DNA from: an uncultured bacterium
GTDB taxonomy: Bacteria; Spirochaetota; Spirochaetia; Sphaerochaetales; Sphaerochaetaceae
DNA length: 23,207 nt
Direction: 5' to 3'
Assembly (NCBI GenBank): GCA_905215015.1
Contig: CAJMOS010000037.1
Span: 1-23,207 of the forward strand
This document shows, one piece after another, positions 13,796-21,100 of the stretch. The notes under the pieces were generated by a model. The model was not told the origin of the DNA. It worked only from the letters and a program-made list of their open reading frames with translations, and did not search any database. Position 1 is the stretch's first letter; each line of letters begins with the position of its first letter. The position numbers and the translations under genes are program-made.

Positions 13796-14289
13796 AAAGG
13801 ATGGTGAGCCGGACGGAGCGGTTGCTTGATGCAGTCGGACGCTATCTCAAGAAGAGCCTCGATGATGCGCGTGCCGGATGGAACGTGAAGGATGAAGGGC
13901 TGGGGCTGCCAGCGGTCGCCATGTGCCATCACGGCTATTGCGATCCTGTAAACGGGCTGCCGCTGTATCCTGCGCTCATCCTCATCGTCAACGGCCGTGA
14001 CAGCTCGATTCCGTTCTTCGTCGAGTACGACATCACCGTCGGGCTTGCGGTCAAGAGCGAGGACATGGCAGCGCTTGTGCGATGGGGGCAGGCATACGAG
14101 GACATTCTCGAGGACGCGCTCGACTGCGACCATTCGCTCGGCGGGAGCGTGCTCGACATCAACGGGCAGCGCATGGACAACGACATCGTGAGCGGCACAT
14201 ACCTGGTGACCGTGGCATGCAAGGTGCAGGTGGACAGAGGAGGATTCGTATATGCAGAAAACGGATATGGCGCAACCGTCGACGCCTGA
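13792..14289 (+). CDS. Probable tail terminator / tail completion protein
   Basis: A 165-aa protein in ATGA overlap with the joining protein. An N-terminal helix (SRTERLLDAVGRYLKKSLDDA) is followed by strands and a helical stretch (LPLYPALILIVNG, IPFFVEYDITVGLAV, MAALVRWGQAYEDILEDAL) and two closing strands (GSVLDING, GTYLVTVACKVQVD). This alpha/beta layout and the place just before the tail tube gene fit the ring that caps the tail tube and docks it to the head. No direct family signature is recognised, so position carries most of the weight. Its last codons contain the ribosome site and start of the zinc-ribbon gene. Confidence 0.55.
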   Translation: MKRMVSRTERLLDAVGRYLKKSLDDARAGWNVKDEGLGLPAVAMCHHGYCDPVNGLPLYPALILIVNGRDSSIPFFVEYDITVGLAVKSEDMAALVRWGQAYEDILEDALDCDHSLGGSVLDINGQRMDNDIVSGTYLVTVACKVQVDRGGFVYAENGYGATVDA

Positions 14290-14434
14290 ATGGCAGTGCG
14301 AGCGTTGCGGCAAGACGGTTCCGCGTGTGGTTGGACAGTGGGAGCGGCCGAACTGTCCTGTATGCGGAAGCAAGATGGTGCCGATAGTGGAATCGGCAAA
14401 TGAAACGAAGAAGCTTGAAAAGCTGGAGGATTGA
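14252..14434 (+). CDS. Small zinc-ribbon protein inside the tail module
   Basis: A 60-aa protein starting 38 bases inside the upstream gene, with a strong GAGGAGG at 14237-14243 and an 8-base spacer. CERC (16-19) and CPVC (35-38) form a clean zinc ribbon, flanked by a polar N-terminus and a charged helical tail (ETKKLEKLED). Nothing suggests a structural tail role. A metal-binding regulatory or assembly-factor role is inferred. It is the second four-cysteine ribbon in the window after 6815-7048 but is not obviously the same protein. Confidence 0.7.
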   Translation: MQKTDMAQPSTPEWQCERCGKTVPRVVGQWERPNCPVCGSKMVPIVESANETKKLEKLED

Positions 14435-14437
14435 ACC

Positions 14438-14836
14438 ATGGCGGTAATGGCGGGAGTTGACGGAGTAGTAAAACAGGGCACCAACCAGATCGGGTACATC
14501 GATACCTGGTCGATCACAAGGGCGCAGGCGACAGGTGAGACCAGCCAGTTGGGAAAGAGGGACCAGGAGTACATCCCGACGAACCGGAACTGGAGCGGGT
14601 CTTTCAGCGGATCGTTCGATTATGCGGATGCCGCGCAAAAAGCAATCATCGACCAGCTGATCGATGACGGGGTCGGCACCATCCTGAAGTGCTCGTTCGT
14701 CTGCAATGCGGATCTCACGCTGGCTGGAGACATCATCGTCACGAGTGTCGCGATCGGCGCGAGCCATGGAGACAAGGTCACCTTGAGCGTGAACTTCCAG
14801 GGCACCGGGAAGCTCGGAAAGGAGGTCGGCGCATGA
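14438..14836 (+). CDS. Major tail (tail tube) protein
   Basis: A 132-aa protein. It opens with MAGVDGVVKQGTNQIGYI followed by TWSITRAQATGETSQLGKRDQEYI and NRNWSGSFSGSFDYADAAQ, a strand pattern typical of short siphovirus tail tube proteins of TP901-1 or related type. It then alternates helix (AIIDQLIDDGVG) and strands to a GDKVTLSVNFQGTGKL ending. Many copies stack as hexameric rings forming the tube along the tape measure. Its position immediately before the two chaperone frames is the standard order. The stop overlaps the next start as ATGA. Confidence 0.85.
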   Translation: MAVMAGVDGVVKQGTNQIGYIDTWSITRAQATGETSQLGKRDQEYIPTNRNWSGSFSGSFDYADAAQKAIIDQLIDDGVGTILKCSFVCNADLTLAGDIIVTSVAIGASHGDKVTLSVNFQGTGKLGKEVGA

Positions 14837-15129
14837 TCATCTCGATTGAGAGGGAGAAGACCTATGTTCCGGACGGCTTTCCGGAGGTGACGATATCCTA
14901 CAAGGTTCCGACCGCGGAGGACTTCGAGAAGATCATCCGGGAGAAGCCTGGAGACTGCGACGTGTTCAAGGCTTTCGTCAAGAAGGTCGGGGGTGTCACG
15001 GACGAACAGGGCAACGGCTACAAGCCGGAGGACATCGTCCAGCTTCCCGGCACCTGGCCGATGGTGACCGGGGCGGCGAAGGAAATCATCGAGTCCGCCA
15101 CGCTGGGGGCCGATGGAAAAAACGGGTAG
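14833..15129 (+). CDS. Tail assembly chaperone, first frame (gpG-like)
   Basis: A 98-aa protein in ATGA overlap with the tail tube gene. It has a strand-rich start (IISIEREKTYVPDGFPEVTISYKV), a helix (AEDFEKIIREK) and a mainly helical end. Gene order (tube, two overlapping frames, tape measure) is the hallmark of the lambda G/GT pair that coats the tape measure before tube assembly. Its last codons are GGA AAA AAC GGG TAG, which contain an in-phase A AAA AAC slippery heptamer; a minor fraction of ribosomes should shift to -1 and make a longer protein with the next frame. The function is assigned from context and the frameshift signal. Confidence 0.8.
   Translation: MIISIEREKTYVPDGFPEVTISYKVPTAEDFEKIIREKPGDCDVFKAFVKKVGGVTDEQGNGYKPEDIVQLPGTWPMVTGAAKEIIESATLGADGKNG
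15117..15123 (+). promoter_or_regulatory. -1 programmed frameshift slippery heptamer A AAA AAC
   Basis: The heptamer occurs in the correct phase (zero-frame codons AAA and AAC) two codons before the stop of the first chaperone frame. Slipping back by one base continues at 15123 (CGG GTA GCG) into the frame of the second chaperone ORF. A AAA AAC is a canonical, efficient bacterial -1 slippery sequence, and this gene pair is the classic place for it in long-tailed phages. Confidence 0.85.
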
Positions 15130-15425
15130 CGGCCTTGTATTCGCTCGCGTGCGAAGGCTATGACGGGCATACGAGGCGGCGCTACGGAGGAGCGGAACGG
15201 ACGGTCGACCTGAGGAGTGGGATTGCAGTAAGGATGGACGACATTCCATCGTATTTTCAAGACCAGGACCTGGTGTCGGCCGTCACGTTCTACCTCCGCT
15301 ACAAGCGGATGGGTCTGCCATATGGCGGGTGGGGAGAGACACCCAACGTATTGGTGGAGATCGTGGACACGATAGAGCCGTTAGACAGGCTCTATCATCC
15401 GAATAATGGATTGCTCGGGGATTGA
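15123..15425 (+). CDS. Tail assembly chaperone, second frame (GT extension made by -1 frameshift)
   Basis: This frame adds 100 aa to the first 97 residues of the upstream gene, giving a predicted 197-aa fusion. It has no ATG start and no ribosome site; the only candidate, TTG 15135, follows six bases after the upstream stop. Independent translation is therefore unlikely. The T-part carries LACEGYDGHTRRRYGG, a helical region with DIPSYFQDQDLVSAVTFYLRYKRMG and a C-terminal IVDTIEPLDRL. In lambda, GT links tape measure and tube protein, and the ratio of G to GT is critical. The same role is inferred. Its stop is at 15423-15425. Confidence 0.8.
   Translation, partial: RVAALYSLACEGYDGHTRRRYGGAERTVDLRSGIAVRMDDIPSYFQDQDLVSAVTFYLRYKRMGLPYGGWGETPNVLVEIVDTIEPLDRLYHPNNGLLGD
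15131..15159 (+). promoter_or_regulatory. Hairpin likely stimulating the -1 frameshift
   Basis: TTCGC (15140-15144) pairs with GCGAA (15151-15155) around a six-base loop, and GGCC (15131-15134) pairs with GGCT (15156-15159, one G-U pair), leaving a five-base bulge on the 5' side. The base of the stem lies about seven bases after the slippery heptamer, the usual spacing for stimulatory structures. Confidence 0.5.
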
Positions 15426-15466
15426 TTTGTGCAAGAAAAAGGGTATCATGTAGGCAGGAGCAAAGA

Positions 15467-15664
15467 ATGATTTACTTCCTTCCTGATTCAGGAGATGGCC
15501 CCGGAGCCAATTTCGGCACCAAGCTCGGCTTGGTCCTGTTCGTGCTTCTGCCGATCTGGACGCAAGCCTTCATCTGGGGTTGTTCGATTCCGGCTCTCGG
15601 ATGGGGTATAGCCATTGCAGGCTTCCTGATTTACAAGATTCTCGCACATCTCTTGTGCAAATAA
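15467..15664 (+). CDS. Small two-pass membrane protein inside the tail module
   Basis: A 65-aa protein; AGGAG at 15456-15460 with a six-base spacer selects ATG 15467, rather than the TTG at 15422 that overlaps the chaperone stop. After a polar N-terminus (MIYFLPDSGDGPGANFG) two hydrophobic helices follow (about 20-37, LGLVLFVLLPIWTQAFIW, and 41-62, ALGWGIAIAGFLIYKILAHL). A membrane protein between the tail chaperones and the tape measure is unexpected in the lambda order. It is too small for an enzyme; exclusion, holin-like or tail-tip/membrane functions are all guesses. The tape measure starts 27 bases downstream with its own GAGG. Confidence 0.7.
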   Translation: MIYFLPDSGDGPGANFGTKLGLVLFVLLPIWTQAFIWGCSIPALGWGIAIAGFLIYKILAHLLCK

Positions 15665-15691
15665 CCCTGGCAGTCCGCTGGCGAGGTGCCA

Positions 15692-18106
15692 ATGACAGCC
15701 AACGGCGTCAACGTCCAACTAACGGCAAGCACCACACAGGCTTCTGCCGCGCTCAAGAACATATCCAACCAAATAGACCGGCTGGCGGGGATGTCGACAA
15801 GCGCATCCAGGCGTGCCACGGATTTCCTGATACGCACGAAAGGCGCAGTCGATGCAGTGTCGTCCGCGGTGTCGATGCTTGCGAAAGTAGCGACAGCCCC
15901 TATGCGCGAATTCTCTTCTGCCGCCAGGCAGACCATCACCATGCAGGCGACGGTCAAGGCGCTGGGTTCCGCATGCGCAGTCACCTCGAAAGACATCTTG
16001 GAGTTTGCTGACGCCCTCAGCCAATCCACCACATATGATGACGACGCAATCGTAGGCGTGCAGCAGCTGTTGCTGGCGACGAGGAACTTGTCGAAGGAAG
16101 GATTGCAGCAGGCGACCGAGGCCGCCATCGACATGGCGGCGGCGATGGGCACCGATGCCAAGAGTGCCGCGGCATCCCTTGCCCGTGCACTTGCGGACCC
16201 GGCAGACAACATGCGGGCCTTGCGCTCCCTGAACATCCAGTTCACCGATGCGGAAGAAGATCAGATCAAGACCCTTCAGGAGTCGGGGAAGCTCTGGGAG
16301 TCGCAGCAGGTCATCCTTGACAGGGTGAAGGATGTATATGGAGGGGTCGCGAAGGCGGTCGCGGATACCGATGTGGGGAAACTGGATAAGATTGTCACTG
16401 CTACTGGCAATCTTGCGGAGGCCCTTGGCGGTGGAATCGTCGATGTGATATCCCCATATCTGGATGGTGTATACGGCAAGATTGTCAGCCTGCAGAACTG
16501 GATAGAGAGGCATACCGACAGGAGCCGTGTCGACAAGGTGCTGGAAAGCGGCGGAGACCTGACGAAATTTGGAAGCGGCGTACTTGCGGACTCGCGAGAC
16601 GACTATCTGTCGCAGATGCAGGCTATCGAAGCAAAAGGATTGCTCAAGCGTGATTCCAAGGGGGAACTTATCGACCCCTCGGCACGGCTCCGACAATGGG
16701 ACGTGAACGGCAACGAAGGCCCGATGCCAGTGGTATCGTTTGCAGAGGTTGACGCATACAAACAATATGCGGAGTTGAGCGAGAGATATTCCAGGTTGCA
16801 GGCAGCCTTCGTGAAGGTCTCAGCAATCGAGAACGCGCCGAAGCCTTCCAGTCCGGACTTCTCCGGATCAGGGGCTGGCACGGCAACCTCGCCATCCCTT
16901 GCACAATATGGCTCTCTTTCCCCATCCTACCAGATCCATCAGAAGCAGGCGGATTACGCACAGGCGACACTCCAGTGGGCCAAGGCGGAAGACCCTCAGG
17001 AGAAGCAATACTGGGATGAGATACGCAAGGCACTCAGGGAACAGGTCATGGAGATGCTGAAGCCTTCCGGCTCCGGGAGTGATTCGGTGGTTCCTGCCAC
17101 CAGCGCCATCGGCTCCTTCCTGTCCGCGCACTCCGGCATGAGCACCACCATGCAGGTCGCCGACATCGACAGCCAGCTCGCGCAGGCGAGGGAGCTGCAG
17201 GCGAAGGGCGGGATGTCCGACCAGGAAGCCGACTCCATCCAGGAGGTAATCGACAAGCTGCAGGAGCAGAAGGACGGGCTGCTCGGCATCAGCGACGCGA
17301 ACGAGCAGGTGAGGACCGGAGCGGAGAAGTACGCCGAGGCATATGCCGCATCGACGAAGTACATCAGCCAAGCGACCCAGATGCTTGGCTCGTTCTTCGA
17401 CCTGTACGACCAGCTGCTCTCCAATGACGTTGATTCCCTGGACAAGCAGCTCTCCGACGCGGAGGAGCGGTGGGACAAGTACTTCGACAACCTCGAGCGG
17501 AAACAGGACACGCAGAAGTCGTCGTTGGCGGCGATGTACGACGAGGGACTGATCAGCGCCGAGGACTACACGTCGGCGCTAGAGGACCTTGACGAGCAGT
17601 ACACCCAGTCGCAGTCGGAGCGCGAGGCGGAGGAAGAGGAGCTGCAGAAGGAAGCCGACAAGGCGAAGGAAAAGCAGTTCAACGCCAACAAGCTCAACTC
17701 CATCGCCCAGGTGCTCATCCAGGGCGCTCAGGCAACTGCGGCCGTCTGGGCGAATCCTGGTTGGCCGGCCGCCATCCCGCTGACGGTGATGCTGGGCGCG
17801 ATGAACACGGCGCAGGTCGCGGCCATCGCCAGCCAGAAGTACACGCCCATGGCCGTCGGAGGTATCGTCCAGAGTCCTACCCATGCCTATATCGGAGAGG
17901 GCGCGGAGGCCGAGGCGGTCATGCCGCTCTCGCATCTGTCCAGGATGCTCTCCAGCCAGGGCATGGACGCCAACGGTGGCGGAGTGATCAACATCAGCAT
18001 CAGCATGGGCGACGTGTACGACCCTGACCAGATTGCGGAGCAAGTGTATCAGGGCATCAACAGGGCGCAGGAGCGTGGGATGCTGCCTGCATGGAGCGTG
18101 AGGTAG
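15692..18106 (+). CDS. Tail tape measure protein
   Basis: An 804-aa protein; GAGG at 15683-15686 is five bases before ATG 15692, and GTG two codons earlier is less likely. Residues 1-230 are the helical Ser/Ala/Gln-rich start of tape measures (TASTTQASAALKNISNQIDRLAG; ADALSQSTTYDDDAIVGVQQLLLATRNL; AAIDMAAAMGTDAKSAAASLARAL). The centre is helical with charged coiled coil (about 580-665, EREAEEEELQKEADKAKEK). A hydrophobic stretch around 670-710 is followed by the common ending AVGGIVQSPTHAYIGEGAEAEAVMPLS. At the usual 0.15 nm per residue it implies a tail of about 120 nm. It sets tail length and probably helps DNA pass the membrane. Confidence 0.92.
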   Translation: MTANGVNVQLTASTTQASAALKNISNQIDRLAGMSTSASRRATDFLIRTKGAVDAVSSAVSMLAKVATAPMREFSSAARQTITMQATVKALGSACAVTSKDILEFADALSQSTTYDDDAIVGVQQLLLATRNLSKEGLQQATEAAIDMAAAMGTDAKSAAASLARALADPADNMRALRSLNIQFTDAEEDQIKTLQESGKLWESQQVILDRVKDVYGGVAKAVADTDVGKLDKIVTATGNLAEALGGGIVDVISPYLDGVYGKIVSLQNWIERHTDRSRVDKVLESGGDLTKFGSGVLADSRDDYLSQMQAIEAKGLLKRDSKGELIDPSARLRQWDVNGNEGPMPVVSFAEVDAYKQYAELSERYSRLQAAFVKVSAIENAPKPSSPDFSGSGAGTATSPSLAQYGSLSPSYQIHQKQADYAQATLQWAKAEDPQEKQYWDEIRKALREQVMEMLKPSGSGSDSVVPATSAIGSFLSAHSGMSTTMQVADIDSQLAQARELQAKGGMSDQEADSIQEVIDKLQEQKDGLLGISDANEQVRTGAEKYAEAYAASTKYISQATQMLGSFFDLYDQLLSNDVDSLDKQLSDAEERWDKYFDNLERKQDTQKSSLAAMYDEGLISAEDYTSALEDLDEQYTQSQSEREAEEEELQKEADKAKEKQFNANKLNSIAQVLIQGAQATAAVWANPGWPAAIPLTVMLGAMNTAQVAAIASQKYTPMAVGGIVQSPTHAYIGEGAEAEAVMPLSHLSRMLSSQGMDANGGGVINISISMGDVYDPDQIAEQVYQGINRAQERGMLPAWSVR

Positions 18107-18108
18107 CT

Positions 18109-21100
18109 ATGGACAACTTGTGGACGATCAGGATTTTCTTCGATGGCGATGCTGCCGATCCGGCTGTATATCCGCTCAGGTCATGCTCGATTCCAAGGTG
18201 TGTCGGTGCTGCCGGTACACATGCACAGCAGCAGGCGACGGTCTCAATTTCCGGGCCCACTGTCAGCCTGTCGCTCAAGCTCGTCGGTCGGAAGGATCAG
18301 ACCAAGGCAGAGATCTACGAGGGCACCGCCATCCGCTTCACCGGACTGATCGATACCGATTGGGACTTCGACGCGAAAGGCAGGCTGATCGAGTCTGTCA
18401 GCCTGACGGTCATGGACTACTCGGGCAAGCTCAAGGTCGGGGTGTTCGGGGAGGATGTGGCGCCGGAGAATTCCAGGCTTGTCCGAGGCCCGCAACGATG
18501 GCAGAACTATGCCGTCTGCGACCCCGCCAGTCCTGACGCCTCCATCGTCCACCAGATCCTGAAGCTTGCGGCTGGATTCCTCGGGATCACGATTCCGGTC
18601 AAATGCGACGCCACGTGTACAACCCGGCTCGACTACTTCCAGCTCGAACAGGATTCCGACTTGAAGGCACAGCTGGAACAGCTCCTCAAGGAATTCCGGC
18701 TCGACTATATGTTCGAGGCGGACAACTCCATCCGCATCATCTCCACCGATTCCAACGGGGAGCCGGTGGCGACCGTCACCGACTTCCGCAACTCCCTGAG
18801 AGGAAGCGGCAGCGTGTACAAGCCGAAGAGCATCAAGGCCACATGGCGCAAGTACGAGCGCCGTGTCGGGGAGAAGATCGGGGAGGGCTATCACAAATCG
18901 GACAGCGTCAACTCCAGGTCGGTAGAGTACGGGCAGGATGTCACCTGGTCGCTTCCCGACGGGGCAGACCTGGACGACTGGGAGATCGTGTCTATCGAGA
19001 ACCTGAATCCCGGCTCCACATGGACGGAGACTGGGGTGACGCATCCGAGGATTGACGGGGCGTCAGCCAAGGTCACGAGCTACGACCTGGATGGCTGCCA
19101 CATCGTGATGGAGCGCCACGGAGCCTGCGCCAAAGGGTATATCAGGGCGCGGATCACCGCAGACATCGTCATCAGGTACAACAAGACGCAGGAGCTGTAC
19201 AGCAATCCAGGCAGCACACAGGAGTCCCTCACGCTGCTCCATCACCATCAGCTGTCAACGGGCAACGGCATCGAGGGAGCCACCGAATATGCCATGTACT
19301 ACGAGGCCATGAAGCGGAAGGCGGCGACGACATACACATTCAACAGCCTCTCGGAATATGCGCCGGGTGCCATCGTGACGCTGTCCGAGTCATCCGTCAC
19401 CGGCATCAGCGCCAAGGTGCGCATCCTCGAGCAGACGCTGGACCCGCTTACCGGCATCTACAAGTACAAGGCAGAAGGGGCAGGGGACCTGGACCTCAAG
19501 GAGGCCATAACCAAGGCGGAGACCAGCGAGGAACATCCCATATATGGCGGCGACTTCCTGGAGTTGTCGGCCGGTCTGGACGAGTCGACCGGGGTGGTCA
19601 CAGTGGTGGCCGAGGGCGATGCAGTCGGCTACTACGGCCTTACGCCCGCGTGGGACCTGAACGGGACCAGCGTGACGGCTACCGGCTCATCAATTACGCT
19701 CTCTGTCAAAGACCTTGCATTGAGTGGCAACGTGGTCACATGTACCGCGTCGCTCAACGGCGAGACGGTCACAGCGACATATGATATTGACCAGCTTCTA
19801 TCGGCACCTACGCTGGCGATCTTCAGCGGGGATGGTTCGGTCTTCCCTGTTGGCTCTGTGCATGCGACGCTGTCCGCCGTGCTGATGCGCTCAGGCGTCG
19901 ATGTCGCGCTTGCGGACGAGTCCATATTCCGCTGGACCCGTACCTCGACCGATACGGACGCGGACACGGCCTGGAACGCATCCGCGAAGGCGACCGGCAA
20001 GAGGTCTGTCATCATCACCGACTCCGACCTTGTGGATGGCAAGGCGGTCTTTACGGTCTCATGTACCATTGGCACGACCATCTATACGTCGGCGGGCTTC
20101 TCGATTGTCGCAGTGGCAGACGGCAAGTCCGGCTGGAGCAACGCCACGTGCCAGCTGTTCAAGCGCTCTGCATTAGCACCGTCAGCATACGACGGGTCCC
20201 AGCTTACCTATACCTTCGCCACGGCCACGCTTACGGGCGACACAGGTAGCTGGAGCAGGACCATCCCCAGCGGTGACGACCCGCTCTATGTAATCTATGC
20301 CAGCGCGTTCGCGGCAGCAGACTCCGACATTGTCGAGACGACGGACTGGACCGCACCGGCAATCCTGTCAGAAAATGGCACGGTTGGACAATCCGGCTTG
20401 TCGGTCAAGACGGTACTGCTCTACCAGCGGAGCGAAACGGCTCCCGCGTTGCCGACCGGGCAGGTGACGTACAACTTTTCCAGCGGAGAGATATCAGGGC
20501 AAGGCGCTTGGTCGCTTGATGTGCCGACGACCAACGGTAGCCCGCTGTGGGTGACAAGCGCCACTGCTGCGTCGAGGTCTGCGAGCGACATCATCGAGCC
20601 CTCCGAGTGGAGCGCCCCGGCAATCATGGCCAAGGACGGAGAGCAGGGGGATACGGGCGCTCCATGTGGCGAGAACCTGCTTCTTAGCAAATTGACTGCC
20701 GGTAATAATACGACAGAAGAAGACAATGCTATCAAATGCAATGGGAATAATGTTGATACCTATTTTCACATTCATTTTTCAGAACTGCCAATTGTCGGTC
20801 GTACTTATACCCTTAGCTGTGATTGTTCGGACCCTGATGGTGTCATCCCTTCTACGGGATGGATTTTCGGTGTTTTTGCGCAAAATTCCGGATGCAATCT
20901 TGTAATGAAGGAAGGCAGATGCTTTGTCACTTTTGTTTTAACCCAATCCTTGTTTGACAAGATTTCGTCTATGAAGGCGATAGTTGATGATGCATATAGA
21001 TCTTTTTTACCAACTAACATTTTATTCTCCAAATTCAAGCTTGAGGAGGGAAGAACTCCTACCGCCTATTGTCTGTGTGTAGCGGAAACAATAGGGCCCA

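Noticed and set aside
15135..15425. Independent TTG-started gene for the second chaperone frame
   Set aside because: There is no Shine-Dalgarno before the TTG, and the slippery heptamer in exact phase explains expression better.
15422..15453. A sigma70-like promoter (TTGATT, 16-base spacer, TATCAT) and an ATGTAG start-stop before the small membrane protein
   Set aside because: The predicted transcript would begin at or inside the ribosome site, so the promoter would not give a usable leader. The start-stop is short enough to be chance.
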